Positions 43,192 to 53,192 of a DNA stretch of 64,000 nucleotides are shown in pieces. The notes beneath the pieces were generated by a model. That model was not told the origin of the DNA. It searched no databases and saw nothing but the letters and a program-made list of their open reading frames with translations. Source of the DNA: Haloimpatiens sp042688525 (lineage in GTDB: Bacteria; Bacillota; Clostridia; Clostridiales; Clostridiaceae); assembly GCF_042688525.2 (NCBI RefSeq), contig NZ_JBHWAB010000001.1, forward strand, positions 1,984,001 through 2,048,000. The letters run 5' to 3'. A program made the translations under genes and the position numbers. The first letter of the stretch is position 1. Each line of letters opens with the position of its first letter.

Positions 43192-43803
43192 TTAATCTCT
43201 TTTATACATAAAAAAACTAAAAGGGTCTTTGGAATGTCCATTAGAATAATCAACTTTTGCTATATTTCGAATATGATATATTTTCCAATCATAGTCTTTA
43301 GCTTGATTATCACAAACATACGCATAGTCATATTTACCTTTTTCTTTCCATTTCATAAATATATATGTATGAGATGGTGTACCATATTTATTTAATTTTG
43401 AATCTGTAGTAAAACATATATCACCTGGTCTCAGTTTCTTATAATTTTTTTCTTTTTTCCAACCCTCTTCTTTCATTATATCTAAAAGTTGATTTGTATT
43501 GCAAACACTGTTATTAATCTTTTCACCATTCATTCTCAAAACTTCAGATAAAAAATAAACACAAGTATTAGCAGAGGCACCATTATTAAGATTAACAGCT
43601 TTATTATAAGCTGTAATTCTATTTTTACTCTTTGTCATTGAATTATATATTTTTTTTCTTAAATTAGAATTATACATTTTACTTTGAAAAGTTGAGATAA
43701 ATATAACTGATATAGTTAAAAATAAAGTGAGAGGTATTAATAGAAATTTTAATTTTAAATTTTGTTTTTTTCTAAAAGATTTATTTGTTGGTACGTTTTT
43801 CAC
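43192..43803 (-). CDS. Membrane-anchored NlpC/P60- or CHAP-like protein
   Basis: The 203-residue protein has one N-terminal membrane helix (about 18-40) and an external domain. GASANTCVYFLSEVLRMNG has the Cys-in-helix look of papain-fold peptidases, RPGDICF is the GD turn found in NlpC/P60 and CHAP domains, and PSHTYIFM provides a candidate His. It could cut cell-wall peptides or another amide bond, but the fold is inferred from short motifs. GTG 43803 lies 9 bases after AAGGAGG; the ATG 30 bases upstream would place that box inside the gene. It lies next to a two-component system. Confidence 0.6.
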   Translation of the reverse strand: MKNVPTNKSFRKKQNLKLKFLLIPLTLFLTISVIFISTFQSKMYNSNLRKKIYNSMTKSKNRITAYNKAVNLNNGASANTCVYFLSEVLRMNGEKINNSVCNTNQLLDIMKEEGWKKEKNYKKLRPGDICFTTDSKLNKYGTPSHTYIFMKWKEKGKYDYAYVCDNQAKDYDWKIYHIRNIAKVDYSNGHSKDPFSFFMYKRD

Positions 43804-43945
43804 AATTAATTTCCTCCTTATTTTGTTAATCATTCAAATTTATTATAATAGAAAAATATTACAAAAGGTATATCATAAAAATGAAGATTTTCGTACAATA
43901 TTAGGCAATACTATAAATAATGTTTTTTTAAAGGAGTGTAGTGTT

Positions 43946-44671
43946 ATGAGTTTTTATGAGGAAATTTCTAAGTATTATGATTTTATTTTTCCTATAGGGA
44001 AAGAGAAAATTAATTTTATTAAAAAAGTAGCTGGAGAAAAACCAAAGGATTTATTAGATGTTGCTTGTGGAACTGGAGGATATTCTTTAGAGCTTTCAAA
44101 ACAAGGATATAATGTAACTGCAGTGGATTTAGACTATAAAATGGTTGAGGAATTAAGAAATAAAAGTTTAAATAATAATTTAGATATAAATATTTTGCAA
44201 GGCAATATGTTAGAACTAAATCAAAAGCTAAATTCTAAATATGATTTAGTTTTTTGTATAGGAAACTCACTTGTTCACCTTAATGAAGAAAAAGAAATAG
44301 AGAAATTTTTTAAGGAAATAAAAAGTTTGTTAAAAAAAGGTGGAAGTTTAGTAATTCAAATAATTAATTATGATAGAGTACTAATGCATAATGTCAATTT
44401 TTTACCTACTATAGAAAATAAGGATGTAGGAATAAAATTTAAGCGTATATATAATTATGATAAAAATACAAATAAAGTTTTGTTTAAGACAATTCTGCAA
44501 GTTAATGGAAAGGAAATAGAAAATGAAATTGCATTATATCCTATATTATCAAAGGATATCATAAAATTATTGAGAAGTTCAGGATTTGAAAGCATTCAAC
44601 TATTTGGAGATTTTAAGGGGAATAAATTTGAACCCCATAATTCTTATCCCTTAGTAGTAGTGGCATATTAA
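43946..44671 (+). CDS. Class I SAM-dependent methyltransferase
   Basis: The 241-residue protein begins SFYEEISKYYDFIFP and contains the SAM-binding motif LLDVACGTGGYSLELSKQGY, the acidic VTAVDLDYKM and DLVFCIGNSLVHL. It belongs to the small-molecule type class I methyltransferases; the methyl acceptor is unknown. The start ATG 43946 is supported by AAAGGAGTG; the frame remains open much further upstream but without a start signal. It is divergent from the papain-fold-like gene and precedes the glycogen cluster, which has its own promoter. Confidence 0.85.
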   Translation: MSFYEEISKYYDFIFPIGKEKINFIKKVAGEKPKDLLDVACGTGGYSLELSKQGYNVTAVDLDYKMVEELRNKSLNNNLDINILQGNMLELNQKLNSKYDLVFCIGNSLVHLNEEKEIEKFFKEIKSLLKKGGSLVIQIINYDRVLMHNVNFLPTIENKDVGIKFKRIYNYDKNTNKVLFKTILQVNGKEIENEIALYPILSKDIIKLLRSSGFESIQLFGDFKGNKFEPHNSYPLVVVAY

Positions 44672-44693
44672 ATTTATATTTTCCAATGAAATG

Positions 44694-44722
44694 TTGACTG
44701 AATTTCCAATAAAAGGTAAAAT
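44694..44722 (+). promoter_or_regulatory. Promoter of the glycogen cluster
   Basis: TTGACT at 44694-44699, a 17-base spacer and TAAAAT at 44717-44722, 37 bases before the glgB start. Confidence 0.7.
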
Positions 44723-44758
44723 TATACTACAAAATTAAATTTGAGGGAGAGAATTAAT

Positions 44759-46684
44759 TTGAGTGTAAGTGTAGTAGAAAATAAAAAATGTGATAATAAT
44801 TTTAATTGTTTATTTGAAATAAAGCAATTTCTTCATGGAAAAAATTTTAGAAGTTATAAATTATTTGGAAGTAAATTAATAAAAAATTGTAACGAAAAAG
44901 GTGCATTATTTCATGTGTGGGCACCCAATGCTGTAGAAGTTAGAGTAATAGGTAATTTTAATAATTGGAATGGTACAAAACATGTAATGAAAAAAATAAA
45001 AGATACAGGAATATGGCAGCTTTTTATACCATATATAAAAGAAGGGGATATTTATAAATATGAAATTCATACAGTGCAGGGGAAAATATTAAAAAAATCT
45101 GATCCCTATGCATTGTATTCAGAAGTGAGGCCAAATACAGCTTCAGTAATTGTAGAGTCTAAAGCATATAAATGGAATGATGAAAAATGGATGGAGAAAA
45201 GAAAACAAAAAAATCTGTATGAAAGCCCAATAAATATATATGAATTACACTTAGGATCTTGGCGTAGAAAAGAAAATGGAGAATTTTATTCTTATAAAGA
45301 AATAGCAAGCGACCTTATTGAATATATTCTAGATATGGGATATACACATGTGGAGATATTACCAATTTCAGAGCATCCATTAGATGCTTCTTGGGGATAT
45401 CAATGTACTGGTTATTATTCAGTAACTAGTAGGTTTGGAAATTTAGAAGATTTTAAATATCTTGTGGACAGGCTGCATAGAAATAATATAGGTGTTATTT
45501 TAGATTGGGTACCAGGGCATTTTTGCAAAGATGAATATGGTCTTTATAAGTTTGATGGAACTCATTTATATGAATATGAAGATGAAAGAAAAAGAGAAAA
45601 TTATGGATGGGGAACTGCAAATTTTGATTTCACTAAACCAGAAGTTAGAAGTTTTTTAATATCTAATGCATTATTTTGGTTTGAAGTGTATCACATAGAT
45701 GGAATTAGAATAGATGCGGTTGCCAATATGATTTACCTAAATTACTGTAAAGAACATTTAAATTTAAGAAATAAAAAGGGAGGAATAGAAAATTTAGAAG
45801 CAGTTGATTTTATAAAAGAGTTAAATGAAGTTATTTTTAAAAATATTGATAATCCTCTTATGATAGCAGAGGAGTCAACTGCATGGCCTTTAGTAACATA
45901 TCCTACATATATGAATGGATTGGGAATGAACTATAAGTGGAATATGGGATGGATGAATGATATGCTCACGTACATGAAAACTCCACCAGAAGAAAGAAGG
46001 CATAAACATAAATTAATAACTTTTTCTCTTATGTATGCTTTTTCTGAGAATTTTGTGCTTCCTCTTTCTCATGATGAGGTTGTACATGGAAAAAAATCAT
46101 TGCTTGATAAGATGCCAGGAAAGTATGAAGAAAAATTTTCTAATTTAAGGTTATTTTATGGATATATGATGGGTCATCCTGGAAAAAAACTTATATTTAT
46201 GGGTGGAGAATTTGGTCAGTTTATAGAATGGAATTTTAATAGTGAATTAGATTGGAATTTAATGAAATATCCAATTCATGATGCACTTAAAAACTACGTT
46301 AGAGATTTAAATGAGTTATATATTAAAGAAAAAGCACTTTGGCAGCTTGATCATGATAGTAAAGGGTTTATGTGGATAGATCATTCAAATTCAAAGCAAA
46401 GTATAATTTCATTTATAAGATATAGTAAAGAAGAAAAAGATTTTCTTATAATAATTTGCAATTTTTCAAATGTAACTTATGAAAATTTTAAAGTTGGAAT
46501 ACCAAGACTTACACTATACAAGGAAATATTTAATAGTGATAGAGATATTTATGGAGGTTCAAATTTTGTAAACAAAGATATTATTAAACCATCAATAGAA
46601 AAATGTAATAATCAACATTTTAGTATAAATATAAAGGTACCGGCATTATCAACAATGATTATAAAGCCGGTTTGGTATAAGTGA
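44759..46684 (+). CDS. glgB: 1,4-alpha-glucan branching enzyme GlgB
   Basis: The 641-residue GH13 enzyme makes the alpha-1,6 branches of glycogen. An N-terminal CBM48 module (HVWAPNAVEVRVIGNFNNW) is followed by the catalytic barrel: VILDWVPGHF, IDGIRIDAVANM (nucleophile Asp), MIAEESTAWP (acid Glu) and LPLSHDEVVHGKKS (third Asp), and a C-terminal all-beta domain. The start is TTG 44759, 9 bases after GAGGGAG; the earlier TTG 44741 overlaps this box. It is the first gene of a co-directed run glgB-glgC-glgD-glgA. Confidence 0.96.
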   Translation: MSVSVVENKKCDNNFNCLFEIKQFLHGKNFRSYKLFGSKLIKNCNEKGALFHVWAPNAVEVRVIGNFNNWNGTKHVMKKIKDTGIWQLFIPYIKEGDIYKYEIHTVQGKILKKSDPYALYSEVRPNTASVIVESKAYKWNDEKWMEKRKQKNLYESPINIYELHLGSWRRKENGEFYSYKEIASDLIEYILDMGYTHVEILPISEHPLDASWGYQCTGYYSVTSRFGNLEDFKYLVDRLHRNNIGVILDWVPGHFCKDEYGLYKFDGTHLYEYEDERKRENYGWGTANFDFTKPEVRSFLISNALFWFEVYHIDGIRIDAVANMIYLNYCKEHLNLRNKKGGIENLEAVDFIKELNEVIFKNIDNPLMIAEESTAWPLVTYPTYMNGLGMNYKWNMGWMNDMLTYMKTPPEERRHKHKLITFSLMYAFSENFVLPLSHDEVVHGKKSLLDKMPGKYEEKFSNLRLFYGYMMGHPGKKLIFMGGEFGQFIEWNFNSELDWNLMKYPIHDALKNYVRDLNELYIKEKALWQLDHDSKGFMWIDHSNSKQSIISFIRYSKEEKDFLIIICNFSNVTYENFKVGIPRLTLYKEIFNSDRDIYGGSNFVNKDIIKPSIEKCNNQHFSINIKVPALSTMIIKPVWYK

Positions 46685-46709
46685 CGCAAATACAAAAGGG
46701 GGATGAATT

Positions 46710-47873
46710 ATGTCTAAAAAGGAAATTGTTGCTATGATATTGGCAGGAGGCCAGGGAAGTAGATTAAAACACCTTACAAAAAATACTGCAAAGCCAGCAG
46801 TTCCATTTGGGGGAAGATATAGAATAATTGATTTTACTTTAAGTAATTGCTCAAATTCAGGTATTGATACAGTTGGAGTGCTTACTCAATATAAGCCACT
46901 TACTTTAAATTCACATATAGGAATTGGAACTCCTTGGGATTTAGATAGGATTAATGGAGGAGTTACACTATTGCCTCCTTATATGACAAACTTAGGTGGT
47001 GATTGGTATAAAGGCACTGCAAACGCAATATATCAAAATATAGGATTCATTGATTCCTATAATCCAAAGTATGTTTTAATACTTTCAGGTGATCATGTAT
47101 ATAAAATGGATTACTCTAAAATGTTAAAGTTCCATAAAGAAAAAGGAGCAGATGCAACTATAGCTGTAATTGAAGTTCCAATGGCAGAAGCTCATAGATT
47201 TGGAATTATGAACACTACAGAAAATAATAAGATATATGAATTTGAAGAAAAACCTAAGAATCCTAAAAACAATATGGCATCTATGGGAGTATACATTTTT
47301 GATTGGGAAAAACTTAAATATTTTTTGAATGAAGATGAAAAAGATACAAAATCAAGTAATGATTTTGGAAAAAATATAATACCTAAAATGCTTAATGGTG
47401 GTGAGAATTTATTTGCATATCCTTTTGAAGGATATTGGAAAGATGTTGGCACAGTAGAGAGCTTTTGGCAAGCTAATATGGATATGCTTAAAGTAGATGG
47501 TGGACTTGATATTTATGATAATGATTGGAGAATTTATTCTTTAAATAATGATTGTCCTCCTCATTATGTGGGAGACAAAGCGGTTATTAAAAATTCTTTA
47601 GTGGCTGAGGGAAGTGTTATTTTAGGAGAAGTAACAAATTCTGTAGTTTTTTCAGGAGTTTATATAGATGAAAATACAAAAATTATTAATTCCATTGTTA
47701 TGGAAGATACCTTAATACAAAAAAATTCTATTGTGGATAAAGCTATAATTGGAAGCAATGTTGTTGTGAAAAAAAATAGCGTAGTTGGTAATTCAGAAGA
47801 TATTGTTGTCATACAGGAAGGCGATAGGATTGAAGGGTCATACCAAGTTAAATCATTGGAAAAATTTGCTTAA
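46710..47873 (+). CDS. glgC: Glucose-1-phosphate adenylyltransferase GlgC
   Basis: The 387-residue enzyme makes ADP-glucose. The N-terminal nucleotidyltransferase domain has AGGQGSRLKHLTKNTAKPAV, GGRYRIIDFTLSNC, LILSGDHVYKMDY and FEEKPKNPKN; the C-terminal part is a left-handed beta helix (hexapeptide-like repeats VAEGSVILGEV, IINSIVMEDTLI). AAGGGGGATGAATT precedes the ATG. It is followed 11 bases later by glgD, with which clostridial and bacillary GlgC forms a mixed tetramer. Confidence 0.96.
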   Translation: MSKKEIVAMILAGGQGSRLKHLTKNTAKPAVPFGGRYRIIDFTLSNCSNSGIDTVGVLTQYKPLTLNSHIGIGTPWDLDRINGGVTLLPPYMTNLGGDWYKGTANAIYQNIGFIDSYNPKYVLILSGDHVYKMDYSKMLKFHKEKGADATIAVIEVPMAEAHRFGIMNTTENNKIYEFEEKPKNPKNNMASMGVYIFDWEKLKYFLNEDEKDTKSSNDFGKNIIPKMLNGGENLFAYPFEGYWKDVGTVESFWQANMDMLKVDGGLDIYDNDWRIYSLNNDCPPHYVGDKAVIKNSLVAEGSVILGEVTNSVVFSGVYIDENTKIINSIVMEDTLIQKNSIVDKAIIGSNVVVKKNSVVGNSEDIVVIQEGDRIEGSYQVKSLEKFA

Positions 47874-47884
47874 GAGGTGATGAT

Positions 47885-49018
47885 ATGTTAAATGATTATA
47901 TGGGAATTTTGAATTTGAATGAAGATGAAAAAAATATAAGAAGTCTCACAATAAATAGACCAATTGGTTCTATACCTATATATGGAAGATATAGAGTTAT
48001 AGATTTTATGCTTTCAAATATGGTCAATTCAGGAATAAAAAACATAGGTATATTTGCCCAAAGTAATTCAAGGTCATTAGCAGATCATTTAGAAACAGGT
48101 AAACCTTGGGATTTAGATAGAAAAATAGGAGGTTTATTTTTATTTAATTATGATATAAACAACTATTTACTTAATGATGTTAGGTTACTTAGAAATAATA
48201 TGGAATATTTGTATAGAAGTAAGGAAGACAATGTAATTGTATCTTCCTCATATATGGTATGTAATATAGATTTAGAGAAAGTAGTAAAAGAACATGAGAA
48301 TTCTAAAAGTGATATTACAATGGTATATAAGAAAGTGAGAAATGATGGAGTAAGTTTTTTAAATTGTGATGTTTTCAATTTAGATGATAATGGAAAAGTT
48401 TTAAGTGTTGGGAAAAATATTGGAAAACTAGGACAAAAAAATAATATATCTATGGAAATTTTTATAATGAAAAAAGAAAGGCTTATAGATATTATATATA
48501 AGTGCTTAGAAACAGGATATTATGCTTCTCTTAAAGATTATATATATGGTAATTTAGATAAGTATAATATAAATTCTTACGAGTTTTGTGGGTATTTACA
48601 ATGTATAAATTCTAGTACAGCTTATTATAAAGCTAATTTAGATATACTTAGTCTTAAAGTAAGAGATGAATTATTTTTAAAGGATAGAAAAGTATATACA
48701 AAATCTAAAGATATGCCTCCTACAGAGTATTCTGTTAATTCAAAAGTTAAAAGTTCATTTATTGCTAATGGCTGCATTATAAAGGGTACTATTAAAAATA
48801 GTATTATTTCTAGAGGTGTTGTTATAGAAGAAGGAGCAAAAGTTAAAGACAGCATAATACTTCAAAAGTGTATTATCAAAAAAGGAGCTAAGTTAAATAA
48901 AGTTATTTTGGATAAAAATGTAGTTATAAAAGAAAATAAACAATTAGTAGGTGATGAGGAATATCCTTTAATAATAGAAAAAACTACTAATGCAGGTTTG
49001 ATAAAAAGAGTTGTTTAA
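47885..49018 (+). CDS. glgD: GlgD, non-catalytic partner of glucose-1-phosphate adenylyltransferase
   Basis: The 377-residue protein matches GlgC in overall plan (PIYGRYRVIDFMLSNMVNSG, beta-helix tail) but lacks the N-terminal GGxGxRL nucleotide loop; it begins directly with NDYMGILNLNEDE. That is the normal form of GlgD, a regulatory partner that raises GlgC activity. AGAGGTGATGAT precedes the ATG. It is co-transcribed with glgC and glgA. Confidence 0.94.
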   Translation: MLNDYMGILNLNEDEKNIRSLTINRPIGSIPIYGRYRVIDFMLSNMVNSGIKNIGIFAQSNSRSLADHLETGKPWDLDRKIGGLFLFNYDINNYLLNDVRLLRNNMEYLYRSKEDNVIVSSSYMVCNIDLEKVVKEHENSKSDITMVYKKVRNDGVSFLNCDVFNLDDNGKVLSVGKNIGKLGQKNNISMEIFIMKKERLIDIIYKCLETGYYASLKDYIYGNLDKYNINSYEFCGYLQCINSSTAYYKANLDILSLKVRDELFLKDRKVYTKSKDMPPTEYSVNSKVKSSFIANGCIIKGTIKNSIISRGVVIEEGAKVKDSIILQKCIIKKGAKLNKVILDKNVVIKENKQLVGDEEYPLIIEKTTNAGLIKRVV

Positions 49019-49059
49019 GTTTGAAAGTGTAAAATAAAAATGGATAATGGGGGAGAATA

Positions 49060-50472
49060 ATGAAAGTATTATTTGTATGTACTGAATCACATCCATTTAT
49101 AAAAATCGGAGGATTGGGAGATGTAGCATATGCACTTCCAAAGGCTTTGAGGAAAATGGGAGTGGATGTTAGAGTTATTATTCCAAAATATAGTGATATA
49201 TCTTCAAATTTTAAGACAAAGATGAAGCATATTGACAGTTTTAATGTGAAAGTTGCATGGAGAAATCAATACTGTGGATTGGAATACTTGGAATATAGCG
49301 GTATACCATATTATTTTGTAGATAATGAGTACTATTTTAAAAGAGATGGGATATATGGATTTTATGATGATGGTGAAAGATTTGCATATTTTTGTGATGC
49401 TGTAATTGAAAGTATTAAACATATGGGAGATTTTAAACCAGACGTTATTCACTGTAATGATTGGCATACCGGAATGATACCAGTTTTCATGAAAGATAAT
49501 TCTATAAAAACAGTGTTTACAATTCACAATCTTAAATATCAAGGTGTATTTGGAAAAGAAATTCTTGGTGATATTTTAGGATTAAGTGATGAATACTTTA
49601 GTGAAAATAAATTAAAGTATTATGATGGGATTTCATTTATGAAAGGTGGAATTAATTATGCTGATTTAGTTACTACAGTAAGTAACAGTTATGCAAAAGA
49701 AATAAAAACTCCATATTATGGTGAAGGACTTCATGGACTTTTAGAAAATAGAGGAGCAAAATTTTTAGGTGTAGTAAATGGAATAGATTATGATGTATTT
49801 AATCCTAAAGACGATAAAGAAATTTATTTTAATTATAATATAAACCATTTAGATAACAAATTAAGAAATAAAATAGAGCTGCAAAGAGAGCTTAAATTAC
49901 CAGTTAATAGAGATATACCTATGATAGGAATTGTATCAAGACTTGTAAAGCAAAAAGGACTAGATTTGATTGCAGAGGTTATTGAAGAATTATTAGGAAT
50001 GGATATTCAAATAGTAGTACTTGGTACAGGAGAAATGCATTATGAAGATTTAATACAATATTATTCATATATATATCCATCGAAGATATCTTCAAATATA
50101 TATTTTAGTAATGAAATGGCAAAAAAGATATATGCAAGTTGTGATATGTTTTTGATGCCTTCTTTATTTGAACCTTGTGGAATAGGGCAGCTAATAGCAC
50201 AGAGGTATGGTACTTTGCCAATAGTTAGAGAGACAGGTGGACTTAAAGAAACAGTTTTGCCTTTTAATAAATATACTAGAAAGGGAACAGGCTTCTCTTT
50301 TAAAAACTACAATTCAAGAGAGTTAATTAAAACTATAAAAAATGCAGTTAGTGTTTACAAAGACAAAAAATTATGGAAAGAAATAATGCAGCAAGTAATG
50401 GAGAAAGATAATAGTTGGCAAAATTCTGCTAAAACCTATAAAGAGATTTATAAAAATTTAATATATAATTAA
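49060..50472 (+). CDS. glgA: Glycogen synthase GlgA (GT5)
   Basis: The 470-residue ADP-glucose-dependent glucosyltransferase has the N-terminal KIGGLGDVAYALPKAL (ADP-glucose binding), VIHCNDWHTGMIPVF, VNGIDYDVFNP, GIVSRLVKQKGLDLI and the C-terminal SLFEPCGIGQLIAQRYG. It extends alpha-1,4-glucan chains. AATGGGGGAGAATA precedes the ATG. A long palindromic repeat starts exactly at its stop codon and separates it from glgP. Confidence 0.96.
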   Translation: MKVLFVCTESHPFIKIGGLGDVAYALPKALRKMGVDVRVIIPKYSDISSNFKTKMKHIDSFNVKVAWRNQYCGLEYLEYSGIPYYFVDNEYYFKRDGIYGFYDDGERFAYFCDAVIESIKHMGDFKPDVIHCNDWHTGMIPVFMKDNSIKTVFTIHNLKYQGVFGKEILGDILGLSDEYFSENKLKYYDGISFMKGGINYADLVTTVSNSYAKEIKTPYYGEGLHGLLENRGAKFLGVVNGIDYDVFNPKDDKEIYFNYNINHLDNKLRNKIELQRELKLPVNRDIPMIGIVSRLVKQKGLDLIAEVIEELLGMDIQIVVLGTGEMHYEDLIQYYSYIYPSKISSNIYFSNEMAKKIYASCDMFLMPSLFEPCGIGQLIAQRYGTLPIVRETGGLKETVLPFNKYTRKGTGFSFKNYNSRELIKTIKNAVSVYKDKKLWKEIMQQVMEKDNSWQNSAKTYKEIYKNLIYN

Positions 50473-50731
50473 CTCAATTTTTCCAGTAAGAAAATACTGT
50501 CTAGCGAAGGGAAATGATATATTGCGTAAGAAACATTTGAACAAAGTTTACAAGTTCTTAGCTTTACGAATTTGAAAAAAGTTATTTTTTAATTACTAAT
50601 TCCTACGGAATATTAATTAAAAAATCTTTTTTCAATATGAGTAAAGCTTAGAACTTGTTGCTGAAGTGAAAGGTTTCTGAGCAAGATATCATTTTCCGCA
50701 GCGGTGGCATTTTATCTGTGAAAATTGAGTG
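50471..50731 (+). repeat. Long palindromic repeat, copy E, between glgA and glgP
   Basis: Ends are CTCAATTTTTCCAG and CTGTGAAAATTGAG; both differ from the AACTTTCGCAG/CTGCGAAAGTT ends of other copies but remain complementary to each other. It begins at the glgA stop codon and ends 35 bases before glgP, filling nearly all of the 293-base gap in the cluster. It could uncouple glgP expression from the genes before it. Confidence 0.9.
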
Positions 50732-50765
50732 ATTAAATTTTAATTACTAGTAGGAGGTAGCCCAT

Positions 50766-53192
50766 ATGCATTTAGACAAAGATACTATCATTAAAGATTT
50801 TAAAAGAAAACTTATGGTTATGTATGCAGAAGATGTTAAAGAAGCTTCTATAATGCATAAATACTATGCTCTTGGAGGGCTTATAAAAGAGTATTGTTCA
50901 AAAAATTGGTTAAGAACAAATAAGCTATATAGTGAGAATAAAGTTAAACAAGTATATTATTTTTCTATGGAATTCTTAATGGGAAAACTTTTGATTAGTA
51001 ATTTAATATCACTTGGAATTAAAGAGGTTTGTGAAGATGCATTAAAAGAACTTGACATTGATTTAAGAGAACTTGAAGATGTTGAGAAAGATGCAGGCCT
51101 TGGAAATGGGGGACTTGGTAGATTAGCAGCAGGTTTTTTAGATTCTATGGCATCACTTAAAATACCAGGTAACGGAAATGGTATACGGTATAAATATGGA
51201 TTATTTGAACAAAAAATAGTTGACGGAAGGCAAGTAGAAGTGCCAGATAGATGGTTAAAAGAAGGATATGTATGGGAAACTAGAAAACACGACAAAGCTT
51301 TTATTGTAAGATTTGGCGGGGATGTAAGAGTAACTCAAGAAGATGGAAGATTTAAGATTATACACGAAAACTATGAACCAATTTTAGCAGTCCCATATGA
51401 TGTTCCTATAATAGGATATAACAATGATACTGTTAATACCTTACGATTATGGAGTGCTGAGGCTGTAGATAAAGATTTCGATTTTGTATCTTTTTCTAAT
51501 GGAAATTATGTTAAAGCTGTAGAATATAAATATTCTGTTGAAGCTATTTCTCAAGTTTTATATCCGGATGATTCTAATGAAAAGGGGAAACTTTTAAGAT
51601 TAAAGCAAGAGTATTTTTTTGTAAGTGCAGGAGTTCAAAGTATAGTAAGAAAGTATAAAAAACTTGGACTTTCTATGGAGAAATTTAATGAGTATATTGC
51701 TATTCATATAAATGATACACATCCAGCGTTGGCAATTCCTGAGCTTATGAGAATATTAGTTGATGAAGAAAATATGCCTTGGGAAAAAGCTTGGGATATT
51801 ACAATAAAAACTATATCATTTACAAATCATACAATACTTTCAGAGGCTATGGAAAAATGGAAATTGGAAATGTTTAAAAAGCTTTTACCAAGAATTTATA
51901 TGATAATAGAAGAAATAAATAGAAGATTTTGTGGAGAACTTTTCGATAGATATGAAGGTGATTGGAACAAGATAAATAAAATGTCTATAATTCAAGATGG
52001 ATATATAAGAATGGCTTATTTATCTATTGTAGGTTCACATTCAGTAAATGGAGTTGCAGAGCTTCACACAGAAATATTAAAAAATGTAGTTTTTAAAGAG
52101 TTTAATGATTTTTATACTCATAAGTTCAATAATAAGACAAATGGAATCACTCACAGAAGATGGCTTTTAAAAGCAAATCCACACTTAGCAAAACTTATTA
52201 GTAATACCATAGGAAATAATTGGATAAGGGAGCCAAATAAATTAATAAAACTTAAAAGATACTCTAAAGACAGAGTATTTCAAGAAAAGCTATTGAATAT
52301 TAAACAGTCAAATAAAATAGAACTTTCAAATTTTGTAAAACAAAATTATGGGATAAGTATAGATCCTAATTCTATATTTGATGTTCAAGCTAAAAGACTT
52401 CATGAATATAAAAGACAACTTTTGAATGTATTTAATATTATGAATTTATACAATAGAGTAATAGAAAATCCTAATTTAGATATTGTTCCCAGAACATTTT
52501 TCTTTGGAGCAAAAGCTTCACCAGGGTATTATATGGCTAAGGAAATTATAAAACTTATTAATGCTGTGGGTAATAGAATAAATAATGATAAGAGAGTTAA
52601 AGATAAGATTAAAGTTGTTTTTCTTGAAAATTATAGAGTATCTTTAGCTGAAAAGCTTATTCCTTGTGCAAACGTAAGTGAACAAATATCAACAGCTTCT
52701 AAAGAAGCTTCAGGAACTGGTAATATGAAATTCATGATGAATGGAGCTGTTACTATTGCAACATTAGATGGAGCTAATATAGAAATAAAAGAAGCTGTTG
52801 GAGAGGAAAATATAGTTTTGTTTGGACTTAGAGCAGAAGAAGTAATTAACTATTATAAAAATGGAGGATACTCTTCTATTGATATATATGAAAAAGATAA
52901 ACGTTTAAAAAACATAATTCAAACGCTTAAAGATGGTTTTTTAGATTCTAGTAATGTAAGTGTTTCTACAAATGAATTTGATGGGATTACAAATAAACTT
53001 CTTCACAATAATGATGAGTTCTTTGTACTTAAAGATTTTGATGCATATGTTAGGGCACAAAGCAAGATAGATATGCTATATAAAAATCAAAGTAAATGGC
53101 AGGAGATGAGTGCTGTAAATATAGCTTGTTCTGGAAGATTTTCTAGTGACAATACTATAAAGGAATACGCAAAAAATGTATGGGGAGTGTAG
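50766..53192 (+). CDS. glgP: Glycogen phosphorylase GlgP (GT35)
   Basis: The 808-residue enzyme releases glucose-1-phosphate from glycogen. Family segments are YFSMEFLMGKLL, DAGLGNGGLGRLAAGFLDS, IAIHINDTHPALAIPELMR, KTNGITHRRWLL, RLHEYKRQLLN and the pyridoxal-phosphate site EASGTGNMKFMMNGA (Lys at about 660). Length is typical of bacterial enzymes. AGGAGGTAGCCCAT gives a strong start. It overlaps the amylase-family gene by 13 bases, suggesting a glycogen breakdown unit distinct from the synthesis genes upstream of the repeat. Confidence 0.96.
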   Translation: MHLDKDTIIKDFKRKLMVMYAEDVKEASIMHKYYALGGLIKEYCSKNWLRTNKLYSENKVKQVYYFSMEFLMGKLLISNLISLGIKEVCEDALKELDIDLRELEDVEKDAGLGNGGLGRLAAGFLDSMASLKIPGNGNGIRYKYGLFEQKIVDGRQVEVPDRWLKEGYVWETRKHDKAFIVRFGGDVRVTQEDGRFKIIHENYEPILAVPYDVPIIGYNNDTVNTLRLWSAEAVDKDFDFVSFSNGNYVKAVEYKYSVEAISQVLYPDDSNEKGKLLRLKQEYFFVSAGVQSIVRKYKKLGLSMEKFNEYIAIHINDTHPALAIPELMRILVDEENMPWEKAWDITIKTISFTNHTILSEAMEKWKLEMFKKLLPRIYMIIEEINRRFCGELFDRYEGDWNKINKMSIIQDGYIRMAYLSIVGSHSVNGVAELHTEILKNVVFKEFNDFYTHKFNNKTNGITHRRWLLKANPHLAKLISNTIGNNWIREPNKLIKLKRYSKDRVFQEKLLNIKQSNKIELSNFVKQNYGISIDPNSIFDVQAKRLHEYKRQLLNVFNIMNLYNRVIENPNLDIVPRTFFFGAKASPGYYMAKEIIKLINAVGNRINNDKRVKDKIKVVFLENYRVSLAEKLIPCANVSEQISTASKEASGTGNMKFMMNGAVTIATLDGANIEIKEAVGEENIVLFGLRAEEVINYYKNGGYSSIDIYEKDKRLKNIIQTLKDGFLDSSNVSVSTNEFDGITNKLLHNNDEFFVLKDFDAYVRAQSKIDMLYKNQSKWQEMSAVNIACSGRFSSDNTIKEYAKNVWGV

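Noticed and set aside
43727..43945. N-terminal extension of the methyltransferase
   Set aside because: The frame is open but overlaps the divergent gene; AAAGGAGTG and the normal domain start support ATG 43946.
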